DNA from: JADJLQ01 sp964396995
GTDB lineage: Bacteria > Bacteroidota > Bacteroidia > Chitinophagales > Saprospiraceae
Direction of reading: 5' to 3'
Assembly (NCBI GenBank): GCA_964396995.1
Contig: CAYNIG010000050.1
Span: 1-21,766 of the forward strand
DNA: 21,766 nucleotides
Position 1 is the first letter of the stretch. Each line of letters begins with the position of its first letter. The notes under the pieces are model-generated. The model was not told the origin of the DNA. It saw nothing but the letters and a program-made list of their open reading frames with translations, and made no database searches. Position numbers and translations under genes: made by a program. Positions 8,742 through 15,591 of the stretch are shown here, in pieces.

Positions 8742-9707
8742 CTAAAAGACTACTCCTTTTAACTTCAACCCACTGTCTTCAGGCCAACCATACATGATAT
8801 TCATATTCTGTACAGCCTGCCCACTGGCACCTTTAAGCAAATTGTCAAGCATAGAAACAATCAATAGATTATCACCGTGTTTTTCGAGATAGAGCAATGC
8901 TTTATTGGTATTTACCACTTGCTTGAGATCAGGATTTTCTGTTACCATTTTAGTAAAGGCCTCGGCTCTATAGTATTTTGTAAATAGTTTCTGAGCCTCA
9001 TCCAGGTTCAAATCGCTTTTGGTGTACACAGTAGCATATATGCCTCTGGTAAAATTTCCACGTACCGGAATAAAATTCAGATTTGCTTTAAAATCAGGGT
9101 ACAATTGAGTCAATGATTGTCTGATCTCCGGTACATGCTGGTGATTAAAAGGTTTATAAATGCTGATATTATTTGTACGCCAGCTGAAATGCAGGGTATC
9201 ACTTAAGGCTTGCCCTGCCCCTGTACTGCCTGTAATAGCATTGATATGAATTTCATCATTTAAAAGTTTGGCATTTGCCAGGGGTAATAAAGCCAATTGA
9301 ATGGCGGTGGCAAAACAACCACAGTTGGCAATCTTTCTGCTTTTTTTGATCCTTTTTCGGTTTAATTCAGGAAGTCCGTAGACAAAATCATGAGTACCAT
9401 CCTCAATTCGGAAGTCCATGCTTAGGTCTATTACCCGCGTAGTTTTATCGAGCTTGGTCTTAGCCATAAATTCCTTTGCTTTTCCATGCCCTGTACAAAG
9501 AAATATTACCTCAGGTTGACCCTCGGTTTTAGCACTAAATAGCATATCGGTATCTCCGACGAGATCACCATGAATAGACGCTATTGGTTTACCTTGTTGG
9601 CTTTCACTTACTACGCACGTAAGTTCTACGAACGGGTGATTTAATAAAATGCGGATCAATTCTCCACCTGTATATCCTGCTCCGCCGATGATTGCTACGG
9701 GTACCAT
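8742..9707 (-). CDS. argC: N-acetyl-gamma-glutamyl-phosphate reductase
   Basis: A 321-residue NADPH-dependent reductase of arginine biosynthesis that converts N-acyl-glutamyl-5-phosphate to the semialdehyde in the cytoplasm. The Rossmann motif G-G-A-G-Y-T-G-G-E-L is at residues 8-17. The nucleophilic Cys131 lies in N-C-G-C-F-A-T, where the family usually reads N-P-G-C. G-S-T-G-A-G follows near 160. The catalytic His191 is in N-H-Q-H-V-P-E-I. Length fits the family. No other arginine gene is adjacent, so argC is detached from the usual cluster here. Some Bacteroidota use succinylated rather than acetylated intermediates; the sequence does not tell which substrate applies. The upstream region is shared with a divergent metal-binding lipoprotein gene and contains a strong inverted repeat. 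Confidence 0.95.
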   Translation of the reverse strand: MVPVAIIGGAGYTGGELIRILLNHPFVELTCVVSESQQGKPIASIHGDLVGDTDMLFSAKTEGQPEVIFLCTGHGKAKEFMAKTKLDKTTRVIDLSMDFRIEDGTHDFVYGLPELNRKRIKKSRKIANCGCFATAIQLALLPLANAKLLNDEIHINAITGSTGAGQALSDTLHFSWRTNNISIYKPFNHQHVPEIRQSLTQLYPDFKANLNFIPVRGNFTRGIYATVYTKSDLNLDEAQKLFTKYYRAEAFTKMVTENPDLKQVVNTNKALLYLEKHGDNLLIVSMLDNLLKGASGQAVQNMNIMYGWPEDSGLKLKGVVF

Positions 9708-9740
9708 AATACGAAGGTAGGCAAATTGGTATTTAAATGC

Positions 9741-9775
9741 ATTCTCATGGGTATTTCTTTCTTATCCATGAGAAT
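9741..9775. promoter_or_regulatory. Perfect 10-bp inverted repeat, candidate operator
   Basis: ATTCTCATGG at 9741-9750 and its exact reverse complement CCATGAGAAT at 9766-9775, with a 15-base spacer. It lies in the 85-bp region between argC (minus) and the metal-binding lipoprotein gene (plus). The arms flank the proposed -33 element of the lipoprotein promoter and the right arm lies between its -33 and -7 elements, as expected for a repressor site. It could instead form a hairpin in the argC leader. Confidence 0.5.
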
Positions 9776-9788
9776 TAAAATATATTTG
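9758..9788 (+). promoter_or_regulatory. Candidate Bacteroidota promoter for the metal-binding lipoprotein gene
   Basis: TATATTTG at 9781-9788 matches the Bacteroidota -7 consensus TAnnTTTG exactly. TTTC at 9758-9761 matches three of four bases of the -33 TTTG, and the spacer is exactly 19 bases. The -7 ends only 4 bases before the ATG, so the transcript would have a very short leader or none. Confidence 0.5.
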
Positions 9789-9792
9789 CCTT

Positions 9793-10062
9793 ATGAAAAA
9801 ACAGTTATTATATATAGTAATTCTCAGTACTTGCTTTTTCACTGCTTGTAATAACGAAACTAAAAAAGCACCGGAGTCGGTACCATCCACCCAAACAGAA
9901 ACTTCTGCCGTGGTGGATACAAGTGCGCAAGCCTTGGCCTATGCCTGTCCAATGCATCCCGAAGAAAAAGGCAAATCAGGAGACTTTTGTCCTAAATGTA
10001 AAATGGCGCTTGTGGCTGAGAAAAATACCAGTCACGATGAGCATGCCGGTCACAATCATTAA
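9793..10062 (+). CDS. Heavy-metal-binding domain lipoprotein
   Basis: An 89-residue lipoprotein. The signal peptide ends in a lipobox (F-F-T-A-C, lipidated Cys19). An acidic/Ser-Thr-rich linker of about 30 residues precedes a heavy-metal-binding domain: Y-A-C-P-M-H-P at 50-56, then C-P-K-C-K-M at 66-71. Cys52, His55, Cys66, Cys69 and Met71 are plausible soft-metal ligands. The C-terminus (H-D-E-H-A-G-H-N-H) adds further His residues. Domains of this type occur in Cu/heavy-metal efflux proteins and as free-standing lipoproteins in Bacteroidota. It probably binds metal in the periplasm or at a membrane surface. The pyrophosphatase gene starts 8 bases after its stop, so the two are likely cotranscribed. 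Confidence 0.87.
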   Translation: MKKQLLYIVILSTCFFTACNNETKKAPESVPSTQTETSAVVDTSAQALAYACPMHPEEKGKSGDFCPKCKMALVAEKNTSHDEHAGHNH

Positions 10063-10070
10063 GCGTTGTT

Positions 10071-10601
10071 ATGGTTTTACATCCCTGGCATGAGGTGGAA
10101 ATCGGTGATCACGCTCCCGCGATTTGCATGGCATTTATTGAAATTTCGCGGGGATCGCGTGCTAAATACGAAATAGACAAAGAATCGGGATTATTATATC
10201 TCGATCGGGTTTTGTTTTCATCCGTTCAATATCCTGTTAACTATGGCTTTTTTCCGCGGACATTACAAGCTGATGGAGATCCCCTGGATGTATTGGTAAT
10301 ATCGCAAGCTGACATCGTCCCGCATTGCCTGGTTAAAGTAAGAGTAATTGGCCTGATGCGTATGATAGATCAGGGTGTGATGGATGATAAAATACTTGCC
10401 GTGGCAGTAAAAGACAATAGTGTATCCCACATTCATGATATAGCAGACCTGCCTCCACATCTGGAGAAAGAGTTTACGCATTTTTTTGAGACTTATACCA
10501 TACTTGAAAACAAAAAAGTTACCACCGAGCCTTTTAAGTCACGAACAGAAGCTTATGAGGTGATAAAGAATGCGATTACACTGTACAAGAATCATTTTTA
10601 A
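10071..10601 (+). CDS. ppa: Inorganic pyrophosphatase, family I
   Basis: A 176-residue soluble enzyme hydrolysing pyrophosphate to phosphate, which drives biosynthetic reactions forward. All the catalytic positions I remember from the E. coli enzyme appear at a constant offset of three: Lys32, Glu34, Arg46, Tyr54, Tyr58, Asp68/Asp70/Asp73 (in D-G-D-P-L-D) and Asp100/Asp105. Length matches bacterial family I enzymes. The ATG at 10071 gives M-V-L-H-P-W-H-E-V, a normal Bacteroidota start. It follows the metal-binding lipoprotein gene by 8 bases and probably relies on the same promoter, an unusual pairing for a housekeeping gene. It converges on the 2TM gene with only 14 bp between the stops and no obvious terminator. 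Confidence 0.95.
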   Translation: MVLHPWHEVEIGDHAPAICMAFIEISRGSRAKYEIDKESGLLYLDRVLFSSVQYPVNYGFFPRTLQADGDPLDVLVISQADIVPHCLVKVRVIGLMRMIDQGVMDDKILAVAVKDNSVSHIHDIADLPPHLEKEFTHFFETYTILENKKVTTEPFKSRTEAYEVIKNAITLYKNHF

Positions 10602-10615
10602 TTTCATCCTTCAGG

Positions 10616-10993
10616 CTATACAAAATCGGAGTCTTTATACACTTTTCTAACATCTTTTAATTCCAACACATCATCATCGGCATTTGTATCGCCTGATGTG
10701 GTCATCCTTTTCTTTTGTATAAGTTTATTTACTTCCTTATGTAGCTCTCTTTGTTCCCATTCATCATCCAATATTCCGAATCCCGGCACTCCAAAGACAT
10801 GTACATAATGAAAGGCGAGGCCTACTCCCCAACTCAGCACTGGAAAAATATACCAGGAATAACCAGGAGTAGTAAGCTGATTAATAATAAATAAAAATAC
10901 ATTGATGATGACGAAAGAGGTGAGGTGCTGATAAAATTCCCTTCTGGCTTTTACTTTTCTTTCAGCCTTTTGAAACTCTTTTTGATTTAACAT
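10616..10993 (-). CDS. 2TM domain-containing membrane protein
   Basis: A 125-residue protein with a basic N-terminal helix (residues 1-20), two membrane helices (about 25-42 and 50-68) joined by a short P-G-Y-S-W-Y-I-F-P turn, then H-Y-V-H-V-F-G and a charged amphipathic segment E-W-E-Q-R-E-L-H-K-E-V. This matches the 2TM domain family, common in Bacteroidota, where it also occurs next to histidine kinases. The acidic C-terminal tail of about 35 residues looks disordered. No molecular function is known. It lies 95 bp after the oxyR-like gene on the same strand but appears to have its own -7 element, so it is probably transcribed separately. Confidence 0.85.
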   Translation of the reverse strand: MLNQKEFQKAERKVKARREFYQHLTSFVIINVFLFIINQLTTPGYSWYIFPVLSWGVGLAFHYVHVFGVPGFGILDDEWEQRELHKEVNKLIQKKRMTTSGDTNADDDVLELKDVRKVYKDSDFV

Positions 10994-11011
10994 AGTATTT
11001 TATTTTATATA

Positions 11012-11048
11012 CAAATGTATTTAGATTCTGAATTCTTGAACTCAGAAT
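11012..11048 (-). promoter_or_regulatory. Candidate promoter and adjacent inverted repeat for the 2TM gene
   Basis: On the minus strand TACATTTG (11012-11019) matches the TAnnTTTG -7 consensus exactly and lies 18 bases before the ATG at 10993. Directly upstream is a 7-bp inverted repeat, ATTCTGA at 11025-11031 and TCAGAAT at 11042-11048 with a 10-base spacer, extendable by a wobble pair. It could be an operator between the -7 and -33 regions, or a weak 3' hairpin of the oxyR transcript. No clear -33 box is seen. Confidence 0.4.
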
Positions 11049-11088
11049 TTGACCAATTAAACAGAATAGGAAATAAAATAATCAGAGT

Positions 11089-11988
11089 CTACATGCTTGG
11101 CAGATTGGACAATATCTCTTTTTTTAATAAGGAGATCAACTTTGATTTAATATGCAATCTATGGGTTACGATTCCTATCTCCCGGCCAGGAGCAGGATCT
11201 TTAAATAAATGAACGTTTTTTAACTGGGATTTTGACAAATCTTTCATTGCTAACTTAGGCAATATAGTGATGCCTTGATTAGCTTCAACTATTTTCTTTA
11301 AAGTTTCGATACTGCCAGTAGTAAAATTAAGATGGTGAGTATTTTTTTCCAATTCCTTAAGCTCACATAAATTAATTACCTGGGATCTGAGGCAATGTCC
11401 TTCTTCTAAAAGCCATAGCCTGTTTACATCTATATCTTTAGCAAGAACATATTTTTTATTTTTAAATTTTTCTCCGGTAGATGCATAGACTACAAATTCC
11501 TCGTAAAAAAGAGATTGTTCATATAAATTTCGACGATTAACCGGAATGGCCAGTAGGCCTGCATCCAGTTCTGAATCTTCCAATTTATTGATGATTGAAT
11601 CTGTGGTGATCTCACTTACCTGCAACCTCACATCCGGGTATTTTTTTAGAAAATTATTAAGAAATAATGGAAGAATATAAGGTGCCAGTGTGGGTATGAT
11701 ACCAAGTCTTAATTCTCCGCTGATTATTTCTTTTGATTCCAGTATTTGTTCTTTTAGCCTCTGGCTCTCTCTCAATATTACTTTTGCCTGATCTATTACC
11801 ATTTTACCTGCTTCGGTAGGTATGATGGGATGCTTGCTTCGGTCAAACAGGACTACTCCCAATTCTTCCTCTAATTTCTTGACCATCATACTGAGTGTAG
11901 CTTGGGTGACAAAGGTATTTTCAGCGGCAGTCACAAAATGACGGTATTTGTCCAATGCGATGATGTATTCAAGTTGCTGTAAATTCAT
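11089..11988 (-). CDS. oxyR: OxyR-type LysR-family peroxide regulator
   Basis: A 299-residue LysR-family regulator with an N-terminal winged helix (about residues 1-60: M-N-L-Q-Q-L-E-Y-I-I-A-L and T-Q-A-T-L-S-M-M-V-K-K-L-E), a linker helix, then a periplasmic-binding-like effector domain. The segment L-L-E-E-G-H-C-L-R-S-Q-V-I-N-L-C places Cys199 and Cys208 at the same positions as the redox-active pair of E. coli OxyR, so it should sense hydrogen peroxide through a disulfide. The frame stays open to 12069, but the ATG at 11988 is chosen because M-N-L-Q-Q-L-E is the standard start and the longer version adds 27 unrelated residues. No dps, catalase or peroxiredoxin gene lies beside it here, so its targets are elsewhere. 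A possible autoregulatory site abuts the start codon. Confidence 0.92.
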   Translation of the reverse strand: MNLQQLEYIIALDKYRHFVTAAENTFVTQATLSMMVKKLEEELGVVLFDRSKHPIIPTEAGKMVIDQAKVILRESQRLKEQILESKEIISGELRLGIIPTLAPYILPLFLNNFLKKYPDVRLQVSEITTDSIINKLEDSELDAGLLAIPVNRRNLYEQSLFYEEFVVYASTGEKFKNKKYVLAKDIDVNRLWLLEEGHCLRSQVINLCELKELEKNTHHLNFTTGSIETLKKIVEANQGITILPKLAMKDLSKSQLKNVHLFKDPAPGREIGIVTHRLHIKSKLISLLKKEILSNLPSM

Positions 11989-12003
11989 ATAGAGAATTTC
12001 TAT
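11989..12003. promoter_or_regulatory. Candidate LysR/OxyR operator half abutting the oxyR start
   Basis: ATAG, seven bases, CTAT: the same spacing as one half of the E. coli OxyR site (ATAG-N7-CTAT repeated after 7 bases). It sits immediately before the ATG on the minus strand. Seven bases further out is a much weaker second unit (TATA-N7-GATA, to 12021). The internal T and A of the E. coli consensus are not matched, and the fit could be chance in AT-rich DNA. Confidence 0.35.
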
Positions 12004-12245
12004 GTGAATATATAAACATTCGATATTATCAATAAAGGTTTTTGCTCTTATAGGTAAAAATGAATACATTCTTTCGGTTTTGGATTGACCGTGATGCCGA
12101 TAGAAAGCTTAGTTTTTGGTTTTTTTAAATTTCTTTAAAAAAGTTCGAATATCAATAAATAATAGCAAAGACAGGCTTAACCTTGATTTTTAAGGTTTAT
12201 TTTCCATAGCCGTATTTTAATCAATTTCAAAACAAAATTAATTTC

Positions 12246-13049
12246 TCATTTACCTTCTGTTACCTGGATTACTTCATAATTCGGACCACCTTTATGAACG
12301 ATTCCTACTACATACAGTTCATTCATATTCCAATCTGAGGGAATGTCCGTACTGAAATTTAAGGATTTAGTTTGATTCAATAGTAGAGCAGGTATTGAAT
12401 TCCCCTGTACAGGATTTAAAAATTTTCTCATCACGTGCTGGTGAATATAATTTATATCCACTCCGGTGGGAGTCAGTTGAGCATCTTTAATATTGTTTTC
12501 AGCAATGGCCATCGAAATAAAAAGAGGTTCGACTGAAGACTGCACCAGAAGAGTAAGGTCTGCGACTATACTCAAGATTCGGGTGTCTGCATTTTTGTTC
12601 ACTTTTACAGAAATTCGAATAGGGGGTTGATTTTTGAGTTCGTTTGCCACATAGCCTGCCCAGGAATTACCACCTGCAAATAGAGATCCGTCAAAAGTTT
12701 TCCGGTTGATGATAGCAGATGGATATCCCTGAGGTTGATTAAAAATGCGGATTAAATCCCTGCCAAAAGAATTATCCAAAATAAGTTTGTTTTCGGCATT
12801 TGCAGGTTGTGCGAAAAAACCACCATGAATAGATAATATCACCAGTCTTTCCTTATGGACCTTTTTTAAATCTTCCAATAGTTGTGCTCCTGCAGGACAA
12901 TTTTGGCATCGTACGCCGGTATATTCTTCAATCAGTACATTTTGCAATTGATCACCACCCTGATTGTTACCGGGATCGGGAATCATGACTGGTACTTCCG
13001 AACAGCTTATTAAAAAAATAAATACCAGTATATAGGCTGAAAACTTCAT
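12246..13049 (-). CDS. Omp28-related envelope lipoprotein with thioredoxin-like CxxC
   Basis: A 267-residue protein. The start at 13049 is chosen because M-K-F-S-A-Y-I-L-V-F leads straight into a lipoprotein signal with lipobox F-L-I-S-C (Cys16); the longer ORF (ATG at 13067) would overlap the upstream gene. After a Pro/Gly/Asn-rich linker comes E-E-Y-T-G-V-R-C-Q-N-C-P-A-G-A, with Cys48 and Cys51 in a thioredoxin-like C-x-x-C context, as in the Omp28 family. R-L-V-I-L-S-I-H-G-G-F-F follows as the next core strand. The C-terminal half has beta strands typical of the family. It is probably anchored at the outer membrane. It begins one base after the stop of the DUF6029 gene, so the two are almost certainly cotranscribed and perhaps translationally coupled. 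A redox or chaperone role is plausible but unproven. Confidence 0.85.
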   Translation of the reverse strand: MKFSAYILVFIFLISCSEVPVMIPDPGNNQGGDQLQNVLIEEYTGVRCQNCPAGAQLLEDLKKVHKERLVILSIHGGFFAQPANAENKLILDNSFGRDLIRIFNQPQGYPSAIINRKTFDGSLFAGGNSWAGYVANELKNQPPIRISVKVNKNADTRILSIVADLTLLVQSSVEPLFISMAIAENNIKDAQLTPTGVDINYIHQHVMRKFLNPVQGNSIPALLLNQTKSLNFSTDIPSDWNMNELYVVGIVHKGGPNYEVIQVTEGK

Positions 13050-13050
13050 A

Positions 13051-14700
13051 TTAAAACCTGGATTCAAGATTTATTTTAATTCCATTGAAGGCGGGCTCAT
13101 ATCTGCAAATACCTCCTGTACATACAATTCCTGCTCTTTGTCTCACCCAATTTAAATTAAAACGATGGGTATCCTGAATATAGGTTGCTCCGGCAGAATA
13201 ATAATTATACTTACTTCCTTTTACCGGTTTTATATTGTACATATCAGAGAGGGTAAAAATCCATTTGGGAGCAATATTGTATTCCAACAACAAGTTCATC
13301 CAAGATCCTTCTGCTTGCTTACTGTTCATATATTCTCCATTTATACGCACAGAGTTTCTTTGGTTCAATTGTTTTATATAATCAAAATATGGGGTAATGC
13401 TTTTGATTATCGGAGCATTGGGCTTGCCCTCATATACTTCCTGGTTGTATTCCCGTATTTGTATCCCGGACACCAATGTATATTTATCGTGTTTGATTAT
13501 AGAAGATTCAAATAAAAATTCCCGGTATAGTTTTTTATTATCCAGATTATTGATTATGCCCTGATGCATGATCAGATTCCAATCTTGTACCGGAGATATG
13601 TGCAATTCACCCTGGAATGCTAGCTCACCAATTTCCTGAGTGGCGGGTTGATAAAATGAAAGTAATCGATAGCTATTTTGCCTTGACATTGCTGGCACAA
13701 AATGAATTAACCCATTATTTAATTCTTCCTGAGGCCGGGTACGAACCGAAAAATATTCAACTCTTTTACCTTCAATTGAGATACCCCATCCTGATCGGGA
13801 GTAATTTATGGAGCCATAGGTTACCTGTCCTGTTTTATTTTTAAAAACCGGACCCACAATATCATCTCCTGAGGAACTTTTTCTGTTGCCATTTGGATCA
13901 TTAATTATATCTTTTGGCTTGAAAGCGGTTTCGAGATAGATACTCAGATCGCTGAAATTGATTTGATTGTAAAGTGTAAAAGCATAGGTATTGTATTTGG
14001 GTATAAACTGATCTGATTTTTGATAGGTAGATAAGGTTGCCAATACGTTATTCATACTTGCATCATCCATTGTTCTGTTTACTAAACCTACGCCAGGCAC
14101 CATAGACCATTTGCTGCTGTCATGAGGTTGAACATAGCCTTCCAGATTGATGCCTTTTATTAAAGATTCATAGGTGTCAAACTGTCTTTTTTGTCTGCCA
14201 CTGAAAGCTTTTATATTCCAATCTTCGTTGATATCGTAGTTGAGCTTAAGCCCATACAATGCATTGTCCAATCCCAAATTGCGTTGTTCATAAGCCCGGT
14301 AAATAATCCCTGAGCTTATTTGATCGTATATATAGCCCAACTCAAAACCAATTTTTTCGATATTGCGCTTTACAAACCACCTGCCTATGCCTTGTTTACT
14401 AAACGAAGCCTGGGGATTTACCAAATTACTATTTTGAAATAAATCAGCACGCAAGCCAAAGTCAAAACCCCAATTGCTGTATTGCATCGCCAGCCAGGAT
14501 TCTGACCCGAAAAGTTGATGATCGTATTGAGGTGTACCACTGGCTCCAATGTTGCTATCACGAACAAATAGTCCAGCCTGAGTATGCAGGTATGCATTGA
14601 ATATACCTTGATTTGAAATGGCTCCGCCATCCTGTGCCACCACATGATTTAATTCTAAAATGAAACACAGGGTTAATATGTAGTTAAAGCAAAACTTCAT
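13051..14700 (-). CDS. DUF6029-family outer-membrane beta-barrel protein
   Basis: A 549-residue protein. The start at 14700 gives a clear signal peptide (M-K-F-C-F-N-Y-I-L-T-L-C-F, cleavage after V-V-A-Q); the ATG at 14718 would only add six residues. The mature part is a series of alternating aromatic/polar strands ending in N-L-E-S-R-F, with the C-terminal Phe typical of outer-membrane barrels. Blocks such as S-S-G-I-I-Y-R-A-Y-E-Q-R-N-L-G-L-D-N-A-L and Q-R-A-G-I-V-C-T-G-G-I-C-R-Y match my memory of DUF6029. The C-x4-C pair (Cys527/Cys532) near the last strand could form a disulfide. It is followed directly by the Omp28 gene and is divergent from tlpA-like across 60 bp, pointing to a shared envelope redox function. 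The exact role of DUF6029 is unknown. Confidence 0.82.
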   Translation of the reverse strand: MKFCFNYILTLCFILELNHVVAQDGGAISNQGIFNAYLHTQAGLFVRDSNIGASGTPQYDHQLFGSESWLAMQYSNWGFDFGLRADLFQNSNLVNPQASFSKQGIGRWFVKRNIEKIGFELGYIYDQISSGIIYRAYEQRNLGLDNALYGLKLNYDINEDWNIKAFSGRQKRQFDTYESLIKGINLEGYVQPHDSSKWSMVPGVGLVNRTMDDASMNNVLATLSTYQKSDQFIPKYNTYAFTLYNQINFSDLSIYLETAFKPKDIINDPNGNRKSSSGDDIVGPVFKNKTGQVTYGSINYSRSGWGISIEGKRVEYFSVRTRPQEELNNGLIHFVPAMSRQNSYRLLSFYQPATQEIGELAFQGELHISPVQDWNLIMHQGIINNLDNKKLYREFLFESSIIKHDKYTLVSGIQIREYNQEVYEGKPNAPIIKSITPYFDYIKQLNQRNSVRINGEYMNSKQAEGSWMNLLLEYNIAPKWIFTLSDMYNIKPVKGSKYNYYSAGATYIQDTHRFNLNWVRQRAGIVCTGGICRYEPAFNGIKINLESRF

Positions 14701-14726
14701 TGAAACGAAATGCCGCAAAATAAGAT

Positions 14727-14734
14727 TAGTTTTG
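14727..14734 (+). promoter_or_regulatory. Candidate -7 element for the TlpA-type gene
   Basis: TAGTTTTG matches TAnnTTTG exactly and ends 26 bases before the ATG at 14761. No good -33 box is present. A 7-of-8 match (TTATTTTG on the minus strand, 14716-14723) lies beside it for the divergent DUF6029 gene, so the two promoters would overlap within the 60-bp intergenic region. Confidence 0.4.
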
Positions 14735-14760
14735 TTACAAAATTATCACAATACATATAC

Positions 14761-15270
14761 ATGGGTAAAATACTGCTATTCATTTGTTCTTTTTTCTTAT
14801 CTGTTTCATTAATTGCTCAAAAATCAACAGTAAAGCCTATGCCTTCGGCAAAATTGAAGGATTTAACTGGCAAGTCCGTAGAACTTTCCAGTTTTACCAA
14901 AGCGGGTAAAATTTCAATTATAAGCTTTTGGGCAACCTGGTGCGCACCTTGCAAAAGAGAGTTGGATGCATATAGTAGTTTGTATGCCGGCTGGAATAAA
15001 AAATACGGAGCGCAACTTTTAGCTGTAAGCATAGATGATATTCGAGGACAAGCAAAAATCAAGCCATTAGTAAATGAAAAAAAGTGGCCTTATACCGTGT
15101 TAGTAGACTCCAATGGCGAGTTTCAGCGGCTATTGGGGTTTAATTCTATTCCACAGCTTTATTTGGTGGATCAAAAGGGGAATATAGTACATCAGGCTAA
15201 TGGTTATGTACCTGGTGGGGAGAAAGAATTAGAAGAAAAAATGGCAGCGCTTGTTAAAACCACCAATTAA
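14761..15270 (+). CDS. TlpA-type thiol-disulfide oxidoreductase
   Basis: A 169-residue exported thioredoxin-fold protein. The start at 14761 is chosen because M-G-K-I-L-L-F-I-C-S-F-F-L begins a signal peptide ending S-L-I-A-Q; the upstream ATG (14710) would put 17 extra residues before it and run into the divergent promoter. The active site W-C-A-P-C is at residues 60-64 (Cys61, Cys64), preceded by I-I-S-F-W-A-T. The cis-Pro is Pro131 in S-I-P-Q-L-Y-L-V-D. The spacing and the G-x-S-V-E-L-S-S-F lead-in fit the TlpA/ResA branch, which reduces disulfides in the periplasm for cytochrome or envelope protein maturation. It is divergent from DUF6029-Omp28, whose products also carry close Cys pairs and may be its partners. 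Confidence 0.92.
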   Translation: MGKILLFICSFFLSVSLIAQKSTVKPMPSAKLKDLTGKSVELSSFTKAGKISIISFWATWCAPCKRELDAYSSLYAGWNKKYGAQLLAVSIDDIRGQAKIKPLVNEKKWPYTVLVDSNGEFQRLLGFNSIPQLYLVDQKGNIVHQANGYVPGGEKELEEKMAALVKTTN

Positions 15271-15591
15271 TAAATAAATTGGGATAGGCCTGGCATCGAG
15301 ATGATAGAACAAAATGAAAACATATTGTGCACTTCTTTTTAAACCTGGTGTATATCCCGCTTGAATTACTGCTTTTAAATGCCTGTTTTCAGAGTAAGTG
15401 GATGAAGACACACACATACACAACATTGGTATAATTGGAAGTTAATAATTATTGTATATTATTTTGATTGCCAGTTTGGTGAACTCTCCCATCGGCCTTT
15501 TTTAATCAAAAGTATTTGTTAACCTCAGATTAGCAACTTTTTCAAAAATCGGAGTTGGCAAAAAACAGTATGAGTGAGAGGTAAATCAAGA
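15271..15591. other. 321-bp gene-free gap between convergent genes
   Basis: This lies between the stops of the TlpA-type gene and the ArsR-type gene. I see no supported coding region; a 65-codon minus-strand frame (15229-15426) overlaps the 3' end of the upstream gene and resembles nothing I can identify. The gap contains a short CA-rich tract (around 15410-15422), a 10-bp AT palindrome AATAATTATT (about 15443-15452) and no convincing terminator for either gene. Confidence 0.5.

Noticed and set aside
12120..12142. TTTTTTAAA/TTTAAAAAA hairpin
   Set aside because: A pure A/T stem in an A/T-rich gap; symmetry of this kind is expected by chance.
12142..12149. GTTCGAAT, resembling a tRNA T-loop
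   Set aside because: No flanking acceptor, anticodon or D-arm can be folded around it; the surroundings are A/T runs.
12179..12197. AACCTT-N7-AAGGTT hairpin downstream of the Omp28 gene
   Set aside because: A 6-bp stem with no T run on the minus strand, so not a convincing terminator.
15229..15426. 65-codon minus-strand frame overlapping the end of the TlpA-type gene
   Set aside because: It overlaps a solid gene in antisense, has no recognisable domain and has a poor N-terminus; more likely a chance frame, though the region could be searched for a dispersed repeat.
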